A DNA stretch of 34,146 bases from Gammaproteobacteria bacterium (GCA_018827205.1 JAHJXZ010000164.1:1-34146), one strand, 5' to 3'. Counted from the first letter of the stretch, positions 1 to 8,177 are shown. Notes: generated by a model from the sequence alone, not told the origin. Made by a program: numbers and translations.

Positions 1-326
1 ACAGTGCGGTGAACACCTACCTGATCGAGGTCGGCGGCCTGGATATTCATAACGGCGACGTGGTGGGCTTTGTAGTCAGCTCCAGCTGCGATTATTTCGC
101 CTCCATCGCTTTTCCCGAGTGTATCGAGATCGGCCTGCGGGTCGGCAAACTAGGCAACAGCTCGGTGCAGTACGAGCTGGCGGTGTTCAAGGCGGGCGAG
201 GAGGAGGCCTGTGCGGCGGGGCGCTTTGTCCACGTATTCGTTGATCGCAGCAGTAACCGCCCGGTGAGCATTCCCGAGAGTCTACGTGCGGCACTGACGG
301 TGCTGCTGATGGAGCCGGCAACGTAG
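1..326 (+). CDS. acyl-CoA thioesterase (hotdog fold), 3' part only
   Basis: This is the C-terminal part of a small thioesterase-like protein. The reading frame is open to the left edge (codons begin at base 3), so the true start lies outside the window. A GTG at 9 is available but is probably internal. The visible part has hotdog-fold character: a GGLDIHNGD stretch, then alternating beta strands (VQYELAVFKAG, GRFVHVFVDR) and a SIPESLRAAL helix, as in the YbgC/4-hydroxybenzoyl-CoA thioesterase group. About 105-108 residues remain of an expected 140-150. The substrate cannot be told. It ends at TAG just before a rho-independent terminator at 375-401. The family call is by pattern recognition only, and the N-terminal catalytic region is not visible. 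Confidence 0.7.
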   Translation, partial: SAVNTYLIEVGGLDIHNGDVVGFVVSSSCDYFASIAFPECIEIGLRVGKLGNSSVQYELAVFKAGEEEACAAGRFVHVFVDRSSNRPVSIPESLRAALTVLLMEPAT

Positions 327-374
327 GCGGCGCTTTAGCGGCGAGCCCACGTTGCAAGCGCCTCCCGGATAAAC

Positions 375-401
375 AAAAAGCCGCTGTTTAAGCGGCTTTT
401 T
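375..401. terminator. bidirectional rho-independent terminator
   Basis: A perfect 11-bp inverted repeat AAAAAGCCGCT / AGCGGCTTTTT encloses a 5-base loop. It has a T run on the plus strand and an A run on the other side, so it can serve both the thioesterase gene (plus) and the glycine-zipper gene ending at 420 (minus). Confidence 0.9.
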
Positions 402-419
402 GGCATCTGTCAGCGGTAC

Positions 420-845
420 TCAGTGGTGTTTGTGCTTCTTATGCTTCTTATGTTTCTTGCCGTTGTAGTGGCCGCGATCACGTTCGCTGCCACCGGCGTA
501 TTCATTGGCCAGCGCGCCACCCGCTGCGCCACCCAGGCCGGCACCGATGGTCGAACCGGTGCTGCCGCCGACCTTGTTGCCCAGTACCGAACCACCGGCA
601 GCACCGAGGCCGCCGCCCAGTGCGGCCTCGGTCTTGTTGCCGTCGCGTGCGGTTATCACCCCGCCAGCCGCGCCACCCAGGCCCGCGCCAATCGCCGCGC
701 CAGTGCTGCCACCAACCTGTTGGCCGATCACGTTGCCCAGGGCACCGCCAATACCTCCGCCGATGGCGACCTTGCCGGTATCGCCCGCCAGGGCCAGGGG
801 TGAAGTCAGGGCGCTGAATACCAGCGCAGACAGTAATGTACGCAT
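420..845 (-). CDS. exported glycine-zipper protein with His/Lys tail
   Basis: A 141-residue hypothetical protein. Residues 1-20 form a signal peptide (MRTLLSALVFSALTSPLALA, cleavage likely after ALA). The body is almost entirely Gly/Ala/Val/Ile with GxxxG spacing, typical of glycine-zipper domains that pack as transmembrane or outer-membrane-associated hairpins. It contains an internal duplication: residues about 29-63 and 77-111 share GGSTG and IGAGLGGAAGG and are joined by a charged linker (ARDGNKTEA). The end is a highly basic tail, KKHKKHKKHKHH, which could bind metal, nucleic acid or anionic polymer. The start is ATG with AGAAGG about 8 bases upstream. It is likely monocistronic, with the terminator at 375-401 on its 3' side. 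The function is unknown. Long plus-strand frames opposite it are GC-rich shadows. Confidence 0.85.
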   Translation of the reverse strand: MRTLLSALVFSALTSPLALAGDTGKVAIGGGIGGALGNVIGQQVGGSTGAAIGAGLGGAAGGVITARDGNKTEAALGGGLGAAGGSVLGNKVGGSTGSTIGAGLGGAAGGALANEYAGGSERDRGHYNGKKHKKHKKHKHH

Positions 846-989
846 ACGGCAGACCTTCTCGACTAAATGGGTGCGCGGAGCTAGGCCTTTGTTTTTAAAG
901 GATGACTCATCCGCGCACAGTCTTAGAGGGCGTTTTGCGGAAAAATTCCCTGCCGCTGGTCGCCGTTGTGATTGCCGCCACAGATCCGC

Positions 990-3311
990 TCAAAGGATGC
1001 GCGCTTCGGCCTGATGCGCCTGCAGACGAATGGCCACGTACTTCGAGGTCGGGGTAAAGCTGCCCGTGCCGAAGCTCTGCAGGGGCACCAGCGGGTTAGC
1101 TTCCGGGTAGTAAGCAGCGGCCTGGCCGGCGGGAATGTCGAAGGCCAGTAGGGTGAAACCGGTTACCTTGCGCTCGATGCCGTCATCCCAGATGGACTGA
1201 ATATCGACCTTCTGGCCCGGCTGATAACCCAGGCGCAGGATGTCGGCCTCGTTGACGAACAGCACCTGGCGCTGACCTTTGACCCCACGGTAGCGGTCAT
1301 CCAGGCCGTAGATGGTGGTGTTGTACTGGTCGTGAGAACGCAAGGTTTGCAGGATCAGGTCCGGCGTCTGCCCGGTGCTGCGTACCTGCGGTGGCAGTAG
1401 GTCGTCGGGCAGTGGGTTGGCCTTGAAGTTGGCCTTTTGGCTGGTGGTCAGCCAGCGCCGTTCAGCAGCAGCGTTGCCCAGGTAGAAGCCGCCAGGGTGC
1501 TGCACGCGCTGGTTGAAGTCGCTAAAGCCGGGAATGGTCTCGGCAATCAGGCTGCGGATGCGACTGTAGTCAGCAATTAGTGCCTCCCACTCCACGGGAT
1601 GGTTACCCAGGGTGGCTTTGGCGATGCCGGCAATGATCGCCGGCTCAGAGCGCATCTGCGGCGACAGCGGCTCAAGCTGGCCGTAGGACGCGTGGATCAT
1701 GCTGAATGAGTCTTCCACGGTCACGGCTTGTGGGCCATCCGCCTGGTGGTCGATGTCAGTACGGCCGAGGCACGGCAGAATCAGCGCATCCGTGCCGGTG
1801 GTCAGGTGGCTGCGGTTGAGCTTGGTGCTGATCTGCACGGTCAGTGCGCAACGGCTCAGTGCTACATGGCTGCGCGGGCTGTCCGGGGTGGCTTGGGCGA
1901 AGTTACCGCCCAGGCCGATAAACACCTTGGCTTGGCCATCGAGCATGGCGTTGATCGCTTCAACCGTGTTGTGACCCTGCGCGCGCGGGACCTGGAACTG
2001 AAAGCGCTTTTCCAGTGCGTCGAGAAACGCCGCTGCTGGCCGTTCATTGATGCCCATGGTGCGGTCGCCCTGCACGTTGCTGTGGCCGCGTACCGGGCAC
2101 AGGCCGGCGCCGGGCCGCCCAAGGTTACCGCGCAGCAGCTGCAGGTTGACGATTTCCTGGATGGTCGCCACCGAGTTGTGATGCTGGGTGATGCCCATGG
2201 CCCAGCAGATGATCACCCGTTCGGCGCGGCGGTAGAGCAGGGCGGCATGTTGCAAATCATCCAGGCTCAGGCCGGATTGCTCGACCAGCGACTCCCAGCT
2301 GCTGGCATCCAGCAGCGCCAGGTAGTCATCCACGCCGGCGGTGTGCTCGGCAATAAACTCTAGGTCGAACACGGCCGGCGCGCCTTTGGCCAGCGCTTCG
2401 CGGTGCCATTGCAGAAGGAACTTGGCCATGCCGCGTAGGGCGGCTAAATCGCCACCCAGGGCTGGGCGGAAGAACGCCGTGTTCAACGGTTCAGAGCCGT
2501 TGGTGAGCATTTCCAGGGCGTGCTGCGGGTGCTGGAAGCGTTCCAGGCCGCGCTCTTTTAGTGGGTTGAAACACACCACCTGTGCGCCGCGTTTGACCGC
2601 CTCGCGCAGCGGTTCGAGCATGCGCGGGTGGTTGGTGCCGGGGTTCTGCCCGAGTACGAAGATCGCGTCGCTGTGCTCGAAATCGTCGAAGGTCACGCTG
2701 CCCTTGCCTACACCGACGCTCTGGCCGAGGGCCACGCCGCTGGCTTCGTGGCACATGTTTGAGCAGTCAGGGAAGTTGTTGCTGCCAAAGGCGCGGACGA
2801 ACAGCTGATACAGGTAGGCCGCTTCGTTGCTGGCCCGGCCAGATGTATAGAACTCAGCCTGGTTTGGGCTTTCCAGTTGTTTCAGGTGCTCGGCGATCAG
2901 GGCAAAGGCAGCGTCCCAACTGATCGGTTGGTAGTGATCGCTGGCGGCGTCATAGCGCATTGGCTCGGTCAGGCGGCCCTGGTATTCAAGCCAGTAATCG
3001 CTTTGCTCACGCAGCTGACTGACGCTGTAACGGGCAAAGAAGGAGGCATCCACGCGGCGTTTGGTGGCTTCCCAATTGACCGCTTTGGCGCCGTTCTCGC
3101 AGAACTTGATGTGGCCGTCTTCCGGCGAGTCGCCCCAGGCGCAGCCGGGGCAGTCAAAACCGCCGTGCTGATTGGTTTTGAGCAGGGCGCGCAGGTTTTT
3201 GAACGGCTGCTTACTGTCCAGCCAGAAATGCGTGACGCTGCGCAGCGCGCCCCAGCCAGCGGCGGCCCCTTTGTAGGGTTGATAGCGTGGGTTGATCGGT
3301 TGCAGGCTCAT
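990..3311 (-). CDS. FdhF/YdeP-family molybdopterin oxidoreductase
   Basis: A 773-residue cytoplasmic molybdopterin oxidoreductase of the FdhF/YdeP type, related to the formate dehydrogenase alpha subunit. I see Cys54, Cys57 and Cys71 near the N-terminus (FDCPGCAW ... FCENG). SNMCHEASG follows, with Cys187-His188, and aligns with the Sec-His of E. coli FdhF, so Cys would be the Mo ligand. Then come FVLGQNPGTNHPRM, the molybdopterin-binding core, and a C-terminal molydopterin-dinucleotide domain (RSHDQYNTTIYG). The four-cysteine cluster motif of true formate dehydrogenases looks incomplete. I chose the ATG at 3311 because it forms an ATGA overlap with the fdhD stop. The frame is open to 3407, but that would overlap fdhD by about 100 bp. 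There is no signal peptide or Tat motif. Formate as substrate is not proven; the physiological substrate of YdeP-type enzymes is unclear. Confidence 0.88.
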   Translation of the reverse strand: MSLQPINPRYQPYKGAAAGWGALRSVTHFWLDSKQPFKNLRALLKTNQHGGFDCPGCAWGDSPEDGHIKFCENGAKAVNWEATKRRVDASFFARYSVSQLREQSDYWLEYQGRLTEPMRYDAASDHYQPISWDAAFALIAEHLKQLESPNQAEFYTSGRASNEAAYLYQLFVRAFGSNNFPDCSNMCHEASGVALGQSVGVGKGSVTFDDFEHSDAIFVLGQNPGTNHPRMLEPLREAVKRGAQVVCFNPLKERGLERFQHPQHALEMLTNGSEPLNTAFFRPALGGDLAALRGMAKFLLQWHREALAKGAPAVFDLEFIAEHTAGVDDYLALLDASSWESLVEQSGLSLDDLQHAALLYRRAERVIICWAMGITQHHNSVATIQEIVNLQLLRGNLGRPGAGLCPVRGHSNVQGDRTMGINERPAAAFLDALEKRFQFQVPRAQGHNTVEAINAMLDGQAKVFIGLGGNFAQATPDSPRSHVALSRCALTVQISTKLNRSHLTTGTDALILPCLGRTDIDHQADGPQAVTVEDSFSMIHASYGQLEPLSPQMRSEPAIIAGIAKATLGNHPVEWEALIADYSRIRSLIAETIPGFSDFNQRVQHPGGFYLGNAAAERRWLTTSQKANFKANPLPDDLLPPQVRSTGQTPDLILQTLRSHDQYNTTIYGLDDRYRGVKGQRQVLFVNEADILRLGYQPGQKVDIQSIWDDGIERKVTGFTLLAFDIPAGQAAAYYPEANPLVPLQSFGTGSFTPTSKYVAIRLQAHQAEARIL

Positions 3312-4153
3312 GAACGGGCGACTCCGGGCGCGGCTGCTGGGCTGTACACCCGCGGCGCGCTCTGCTGGGGAATATGGATCAGATTGAGGTTGTGCTGGCG
3401 TGCCCATTGCACGCTCAGGCTGGTCGGTGCCGACAGGCTGACCAGGGTGCCGATACCGGCGCGCAGTGCCTTGTGAATCAGCTCCAGGCTGCAGCGGCTG
3501 GTGACCACGGCAAAGCCCTGGCGCAGGTCTTCTCCTTCGCGATGAAGCGCGCCGAGCAGCTTGTCGAGGGCGTTATGCCGGCCGATGTCTTCGCGGCACA
3601 GGCGAATCTGCCCTTGAGCATCGACAAACAGCGCCGCGTGCACCGCGCCGCTATGGCGGGCCATGGTCTGTACGCCTTGAATTCGTTGGCGCAGGCCCTG
3701 CAGGTGGGCCGGTGCAGGCAGTGGGCTGGATGGCAGATTCTGCAGGTGCGGCAGCGCTTGCTCCAGCGCTTCCACCCCGCACAGGCCGCAGCCGCTGTTG
3801 CCGGCTAAGGTGCGGCGCTGCTGCTTGAGTGCCCAGAAGGCGCGGTTGCTGACCTGCACCTCGGCACTGATGGCACTGTCATGCTGCTGAAGGCTGATGT
3901 CGTAGATCTCATCGAAGCTGTCGATCAGGCCGGCGCTCAGGCTGAAACCGTAGATAAAGTCCTCAAGGTCGCTGGGCGAAACCATCATCACGCTGTGGCT
4001 GATGCCGTTGTAGCTGATTGCCAGGGCCGTCTCACTGGCCAGCGCGGCGGCGCCGTCCTGCTGGCTATCTGCCAGTTCGACATAGCTGTAAGTGGGCGCT
4101 GGCAGTAATGTCGGCGCGCTGGGTGGCGGGCTGGTGGGCGCGTGGCGTGGCAT
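3308..4153 (-). CDS. fdhD: FdhD sulfurtransferase for formate dehydrogenase
   Basis: FdhD transfers sulfur from the cysteine desulfurase IscS to the molybdenum cofactor of FdhF-type enzymes, an essential activation step. The protein is 281 residues from the ATG at 4153, which has GGGAAG about 9 bases upstream. A TTG two codons further upstream lacks room for a ribosome site. The diagnostic pair Cys122-x-x-Cys125 (NSGCGLCGVE) is present. So are GFSLSAGLI, SRCSLELIHKALRAGI and VSLSAPTSL, which belong to the cofactor-binding part. The stop TGA overlaps the start of the oxidoreductase gene (ATGA, 3308-3311), so the two are translationally coupled as enzyme and activator. The N-terminus is Pro/Thr-rich and variable. 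The family assignment is firm. Confidence 0.93.
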   Translation of the reverse strand: MPRHAPTSPPPSAPTLLPAPTYSYVELADSQQDGAAALASETALAISYNGISHSVMMVSPSDLEDFIYGFSLSAGLIDSFDEIYDISLQQHDSAISAEVQVSNRAFWALKQQRRTLAGNSGCGLCGVEALEQALPHLQNLPSSPLPAPAHLQGLRQRIQGVQTMARHSGAVHAALFVDAQGQIRLCREDIGRHNALDKLLGALHREGEDLRQGFAVVTSRCSLELIHKALRAGIGTLVSLSAPTSLSVQWARQHNLNLIHIPQQSAPRVYSPAAAPGVARS

Positions 4154-4226
4154 GGGCAAGGCTTCCCGGCACGGAGTTGTTGCTCCAGCCTAGGCCGCTG
4201 CGTCAGGTGAGTCTAATTGCTGTTGC

Positions 4227-4240
4227 CGATCTAGTGATCG
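4227..4240. promoter_or_regulatory. palindrome between lysR and fdhD, possible operator
   Basis: CGATC-TAGT-GATCG is a 5-bp inverted repeat with a 4-base spacer, in the 120 bp between the LysR stop and the fdhD start. The position suits a LysR-type site or a control element for the fdhD-oxidoreductase pair. It is short enough to be chance. Confidence 0.3.
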
Positions 4241-4273
4241 ATGCGGTCTATCAAGGCTTCAAGTTCGGGCCAT

Positions 4274-5167
4274 TCAGCCCGCCGCTACGGGTAAAAGCTT
4301 GTGCGCTTCGGCAAAGCAGGCTTCGGCCAGGGCCGAGCGCGGTGCGCTGCGGCGCAGGATCAGGCCAAGCGGGGCGAGGGTGTGTGCGTCCTCGATGGGC
4401 GTCAGCGCCAGGTGCTCGGTGAATTCCGCCAGGCCGCTGTTGAGCGGCATGATCGCGCAACACAAACCGGCGCTGACCGCTTGCAGCAATTGATGCACAG
4501 CATCGGTTTCCAGTCGTGGGCTAGGCGTTAAGCCACGCGAGCGGAAGCTGTGGTCGATTGACTGGCGGAAATGCATGCCCGCCGAAAGCAGCCCCAACGG
4601 CAGGTCGATCAGGCTTTCCCAGCGCAGCGCCGGGCGGGTGAACTGGAAGTGCCGGCGGTCATACAGCAGGCCCATGCGCGTTTCGGCCAGCTCCAGGCTG
4701 TCGAAATGCTCAGGGTTGAGGCGGTCGAGGTAGGACAGGCCGAGGTCGAGCTGATTGCGCCCGAGGCGTTCGAGAATCTCCTCGCTGCTCAGGGCGAATA
4801 GCTGAAAGCGCAGCCCAGGATGCTGCTCGGCGAAAAACTGCACCAGGCGCATCGGATCGAAGCCGGCCAGCGGCACCACACCCAGACGCAAGGTGCCGAC
4901 CAGCTGGCCACGACAGGCAGCTGCTTCGGCATACAGGCCATCGTGCGCGGCCATCAGGCTGCGGGCCCAGGCCAGAATGCGCTCACCCTCGGCACTGAAC
5001 CCCTCGAAGCGCTGACCGCGATGCACCAGTTCCAGGCCCAGCTCGTCTTCCAGCTGGCGCAGGCGCATCGACAGGGTTGGCTGGGTGATATGGCAGCGGG
5101 CGGCGGCCTGGCCGAAGTGACGGGTTTCATCCAGGGCGATGAGGAATTTAAGCTGTTTGATATCCAC
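4274..5167 (-). CDS. LysR-type transcriptional regulator
   Basis: A 297-residue LysR-family regulator. An N-terminal winged helix-turn-helix (about residues 1-60: MDIKQLKFL, HFGQAAARCHITQPTLSMRLRQLEDELG) is followed by a linker helix and a periplasmic-binding-protein-like effector domain (about 90-295: LRLGVVPLAGFDP, LDLGLSYLDRL, AGLCCAIMP). The start is GTG at 5167 with AAGGA about 8 bases upstream; there is no better ATG. It lies immediately upstream of, and codirectional with, fdhD and the molybdopterin oxidoreductase. LysR regulators are more often divergent from their targets, so it may control either this group or the divergent BON-LysM gene. The effector is unknown. The same gene order is what I recall at PA5179-PA5181. 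Confidence 0.92.
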   Translation of the reverse strand: MDIKQLKFLIALDETRHFGQAAARCHITQPTLSMRLRQLEDELGLELVHRGQRFEGFSAEGERILAWARSLMAAHDGLYAEAAACRGQLVGTLRLGVVPLAGFDPMRLVQFFAEQHPGLRFQLFALSSEEILERLGRNQLDLGLSYLDRLNPEHFDSLELAETRMGLLYDRRHFQFTRPALRWESLIDLPLGLLSAGMHFRQSIDHSFRSRGLTPSPRLETDAVHQLLQAVSAGLCCAIMPLNSGLAEFTEHLALTPIEDAHTLAPLGLILRRSAPRSALAEACFAEAHKLLPVAAG

Positions 5168-5360
5168 GATAAATCCTTCAACGCCCTGAGTTTTTCCGAT
5201 TCTAGCAGGACGTGAAACGCTTCCTGGCGCTGAATACGGCCAGTGACGCGGCCTGTAGCGACAGCGCCGGGCCTGGCACCTTTGTCATGAATCAGGGTCT
5301 AGACTTCTGGCTCCGGGCACCGTCGCCCGGTCACTTTCCAAGGAATCACGAGGAAGCCTT

Positions 5361-5801
5361 ATGAGTCTGTTTGCCTTTGTCAAAGAAGCCGGTACCAAAC
5401 TCTGGGAGTCGCTGGTCGGCCAGGAGGCCCAGGCGGCCGAGTCGCTGACGGCGCACGTTGCCAAGGTGGGTTTAGGTAATCCGAATATTCAGGTCAGCGT
5501 CGAAGGTGAGAAAGTCATCGCCCGCGGTGAAGTCGCCAGCCAGGAAGAGAAGGAGAAAATTCTCCTAGCCTTGGGTAACGTTGCCGGTGTGGCTGAAGTT
5601 GAAGACCATATCAGCGTGACTACGCCGGCACCGGCGGCGCGCTTTGTCACGGTGAAGAAGGGCGACACCCTGAGCGCGATTGCCAAGGCCGAATACGGCA
5701 ACGCCAATGCTTACCCGAAAATCTTTGAAGCCAACAAGCCGATGCTCAGCCATCCGGACAAGATTTATCCGGGCCAGGTGCTGCGTATTCCCGAGGAATA
5801 A
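5361..5801 (+). CDS. lysM: BON-LysM protein, Kbp/YgaU-like
   Basis: A 146-residue protein without a signal peptide. A BON domain spans about residues 25-88 (QVSVEGEKVIARGEVASQEE, GNVAGVAEVEDHI). A LysM domain spans about 92-145 (FVTVKKGDTLSAIAKAEYGN, INKxM-like EANKPMLSHPDKIYPGQVLRIP). Its length and domain order match E. coli YgaU/Kbp, a cytoplasmic potassium-binding protein induced by osmotic stress, so a K+-sensing role is the best inference. The ATG is preceded by GAGGAAG. It is a single-gene unit, with the hairpin 5814-5838 between it and the convergent yrfG-like gene. Confidence 0.9.
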   Translation: MSLFAFVKEAGTKLWESLVGQEAQAAESLTAHVAKVGLGNPNIQVSVEGEKVIARGEVASQEEKEKILLALGNVAGVAEVEDHISVTTPAPAARFVTVKKGDTLSAIAKAEYGNANAYPKIFEANKPMLSHPDKIYPGQVLRIPEE

Positions 5802-5813
5802 ACGACGTGTTTG

Positions 5814-5838
5814 TCGGGCGGCTGCAATGGCCGCCCGA
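5814..5838. terminator. hairpin between convergent genes
   Basis: TCGGGCGGC / GCCGCCCGA is a 9-bp perfect stem with a 7-base loop, between the lysM stop and the yrfG stop. There is no strong T run, so it is a plausible shared terminator or transcript-stabilising hairpin. Confidence 0.6.
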
Positions 5839-5843
5839 TGCGG

Positions 5844-6506
5844 TTAAAGCCCTTGTAGCAACTCCCGGTAATCCTCCACTGCGGCAAATTCCTCGGTGTC
5901 CTTCGGTCCCGCCTGGCTGTCTGGCTGGCGTACGGCGAGCAGGTGGCCGACGCCAAAACGTCCGGCGCTGCGCAGGATTGGCAGGCTGTCATCGACAAAC
6001 AGACTGCGCGCAGGCGTGAAGCTGATGTCCTGCTGCAGGGCATGCCAGAACTGCTGGTCTTCCTTGGGGAAGCCATAGTCGTGGGAGCTGATCAGTCGGT
6101 CGAAGTAGGGCGCCAGCTCGATGCGTTCCAGCTTCAATGACAGCGAGTCGCGGTGCGCGTTGGTGATCAGCACCACCTGCTTGCCGGCTTGGCGCAGGGC
6201 CTGGATAAAGGTGTCGGCGTCCGGGCGCAGGGCGATCAGATGCGCCACTTCACGCTTGAGATCGCGGATCGACAGCTTCAGCTCGCGGCTCCAGAAATCC
6301 GTGCAGTACCAGTTGAGGGTGCCAGCGTGCTCGCGAAACAGCGGCAGCAGTTCCGCTTCAGCCAGCGCGCGGCTGACGCCGTGATGCTCGGCATAGCGCT
6401 GCGGCAGGTGCTGCAACCAGAAGTGGTTGTCGAAGTGCAGGTCGAGCAGGGTGCCGTCCATATCCAGCAGGACGGTGTCGATGGCGTTCCAGGGCAAGGC
6501 AGGCAT
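5844..6506 (-). CDS. yrfG: HAD hydrolase, YrfG-type GMP/IMP nucleotidase
   Basis: A 220-residue haloacid-dehalogenase superfamily phosphatase. Motif I is LLDMDGTLLD (nucleophile Asp15, acid/base Asp17), motif II is VLITNAH, and motifs III/IV are GFPKEDQQFW and SLFVDDSLPILRSA. An alpha-helical cap lies between I and II (FWLQHLPQRYAEHHGVS). Length and cap sequence fit E. coli YrfG, which dephosphorylates GMP and IMP. In E. coli yrfG also lies beside nudE, and here it is divergent from nudE, which supports the assignment. Substrate preference is inferred from the family only. Confidence 0.87.
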   Translation of the reverse strand: MPALPWNAIDTVLLDMDGTLLDLHFDNHFWLQHLPQRYAEHHGVSRALAEAELLPLFREHAGTLNWYCTDFWSRELKLSIRDLKREVAHLIALRPDADTFIQALRQAGKQVVLITNAHRDSLSLKLERIELAPYFDRLISSHDYGFPKEDQQFWHALQQDISFTPARSLFVDDSLPILRSAGRFGVGHLLAVRQPDSQAGPKDTEEFAAVEDYRELLQGL

Positions 6507-6639
6507 GCGCAGTTCTTCTGGCTGATGCGCAGGCGGTCGCGATTTGCGCCGTGGGCGTCGTGATCGCGCAATCTCCTACGCAGATAATAGGAAAAGCCGC
6601 GCTATGATAACCCGCTATGTCCTGCCCAGGAGCCGCCCC

Positions 6640-7206
6640 ATGCGTCAGAAACCCACCGTACTCGCTCGCGAAATCGTCGCCAGCAGCCGCCTGTTCCGCG
6701 TTGAGGAGTTGCAGCTGCGCTTCAGCAATGGCGTGGAACGCACCTATGAGCGGCTGGTAGGCAAGGGTTCTGGCTATGGCGCAGTGATGGTGGTAGCGAT
6801 GGTCGATGACGAGCACGCCCTGCTGGTCGAGGAATATTGCGGCGGCACCGATGATTACCAGCTGTCGCTACCCAAAGGGCTGATCGAGCCGGGTGAGGAC
6901 GTGCTGGACGCGGCCAATCGTGAGCTGAAAGAAGAGGCCGGTTTTGGCGCGCGCAGGCTTGAGTTGCTGGCCGAGCTGAGCCTGTCGCCGGGCTATATGA
7001 GCCAGAAGATTCAGGTGGTGCTGGCCTCGGATTTATATGAAGAACGCCTGCCGGGCGATGAGCCGGAACCCATGCGGGTTGACCAGACCAGCCTGCGCGA
7101 GCTGTCGAATTTAATCCAGCATCCGCAATTCACCGAAGGTCGCGCCCTGGCCGCGCTGTACCTGGCTCGTGATGTGCTGACCCAGCGTGGGATCTTTAAG
7201 CCATGA
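6640..7206 (+). CDS. nudE: ADP compounds hydrolase NudE
   Basis: A 188-residue Nudix hydrolase that cleaves ADP-ribose, NADH and Ap(n)A-type compounds. The Nudix box is complete at about residues 80-102 (GLIEPGEDV ... RELKEEAGFG), with the metal-binding REKEE-type core present as RELKEE. The upstream LSLPKG and downstream SPGYMSQ match NudE. I chose the ATG at 6640 with CAGGAG 7-13 bases upstream; the frame is open 32 codons further but would run into the promoter region. A TATGAT -10-like hexamer lies at 6603. The stop overlaps the cysQ start by ATGA, so nudE and cysQ are cotranslated, a known pairing that couples nucleotide-sugar and 3'-phosphoadenosine turnover. Confidence 0.93.
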   Translation: MRQKPTVLAREIVASSRLFRVEELQLRFSNGVERTYERLVGKGSGYGAVMVVAMVDDEHALLVEEYCGGTDDYQLSLPKGLIEPGEDVLDAANRELKEEAGFGARRLELLAELSLSPGYMSQKIQVVLASDLYEERLPGDEPEPMRVDQTSLRELSNLIQHPQFTEGRALAALYLARDVLTQRGIFKP

Positions 7207-8036
7207 GCCAAGCCACGAGCCATCCTCTGATTCCTGCAGTCATCGAACTGGTCCGCGAAGCCGGTGCGGCGACGCTGCCGTATTGGCGCGCCGATGTAAC
7301 GGTCAATGAAAAAGCCGATGCTTCTCCGGTCACTGCTGCCGATATGGCCGCGCACCATATTCTTAACGATGGTTTGTTGGCCCTTGCTCCCGATATCCCG
7401 GTGCTTTCCGAAGAGGCCGCGGATATTGCCCTGAGCGAGCGCGGGCAGTGGAATCGCTGGTGGCTGGTCGATCCGCTGGATGGCACCAAGGAGTTTATTG
7501 CCGGCAGCGAAGAGTTCACCGTCAACGTCGCGTTGATCGAGCAAGGCCGTGTGGTTTTTGGCGTGGTCGGTATTCCTGCCACCGGCCAGTGCTATTACGG
7601 CGGCGCCGGTCTGGGCGCCTGGCGAGAGGATAAAGCGGGCAAGGCTGAGCCGATCAGCGTGCGCCTGGCGCCGCAGGAAGCCTTTACCCTGGTCGCCAGC
7701 CGCCGTCATTCCAGCCCGGCGCAGGAGGCTTTGCTGGCTGGCTTGAGCGAGCGCTTTGGTGATTTGCAACTGGCCAATGTCGGCAGTTCGCTGAAGTTCT
7801 GTCAGCTGGCCGAAGGCAATGCCGATTGCTACCCGCGCCTGGCGCCGACCTCGCAATGGGACACCGCAGCGGCACAGGGCGTATTGGAAGGGGCGGGTGG
7901 TGAAGTGCTGACGCTCAAGGGCGAGGCGCTGACCTATGAGGCACGTGAGTCGTTGCTTAATCCGTACTTTCTGGCTCTGCCGGCTGCAGCAGCCTGGCGC
8001 GCCGAGTTGATTCAGTTGGCCCGTGCGCTGGATTAA
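7203..8036 (+). CDS. cysQ: 3'(2'),5'-bisphosphate nucleotidase CysQ
   Basis: A 277-residue Mg2+-dependent, Li+-sensitive phosphatase of the inositol monophosphatase fold. It converts 3'-phosphoadenosine 5'-phosphate to AMP, removing the inhibitory by-product of sulfate assimilation. Visible motifs: LSEEAAD (first metal-binding acids, about residue 70), DPLDGTKEF (from Asp90), and the C-terminal WDTAAAQGVLEGAGG motif supplying the last metal ligand. The length is normal. The ATG overlaps the nudE stop. Downstream is a REP-like repeat region before the convergent fabY gene. The assignment is secure. Confidence 0.95.
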   Translation: MSQATSHPLIPAVIELVREAGAATLPYWRADVTVNEKADASPVTAADMAAHHILNDGLLALAPDIPVLSEEAADIALSERGQWNRWWLVDPLDGTKEFIAGSEEFTVNVALIEQGRVVFGVVGIPATGQCYYGGAGLGAWREDKAGKAEPISVRLAPQEAFTLVASRRHSSPAQEALLAGLSERFGDLQLANVGSSLKFCQLAEGNADCYPRLAPTSQWDTAAAQGVLEGAGGEVLTLKGEALTYEARESLLNPYFLALPAAAAWRAELIQLARALD

Positions 8037-8047
8037 GCACTTTGCTC

Positions 8048-8081
8048 GGATGATGGGTATCGCTGCGCTCGACCCATCCTA
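8048..8081. repeat. short intergenic palindromic repeat
   Basis: An imperfect palindrome just after the cysQ stop, with ATGGGT (8053-8058) and ACCCAT (8072-8077) around CGCTGCGCTCG. Elements of this form (GATGGGTATCGC...ACCCATCCTA) are scattered between genes in many Pseudomonas genomes. It may double as the cysQ terminator. Confidence 0.6.
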
Positions 8082-8095
8082 GGTTGTTCACAATC

Positions 8096-8158
8096 TGTAG
8101 GAGCGGGCCATGCCCGCGATAGATTTCGGATCTGATCGCGGGCAAGCCCGCTCCTACA
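8096..8158. repeat. REP-type inverted pair
   Basis: TGTAGGAGCGGG (8096-8107) and its exact reverse complement CCCGCTCCTACA (8147-8158) bracket inner GCCCGCGAT / ATCGCGGGC arms. This is a classic Pseudomonas REP doublet in inverted (BIME-like) arrangement. It lies between the convergent cysQ and fabY genes, where it can act as a terminator or mRNA-stabilising hairpin. Confidence 0.88.
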
Positions 8159-8177
8159 TTCTCGGCGGTGGTTCGGC

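Noticed and set aside
480..800. Direct repeats in 480-800 as a CRISPR array or minisatellite
   Set aside because: They are the coding repeats of the glycine-zipper protein, in frame, unevenly spaced and diverged.
3312..3407. Upstream extension of the oxidoreductase frame
   Set aside because: It overlaps fdhD and lacks a ribosome site. The ATGA overlap at 3308-3311 gives a better start.
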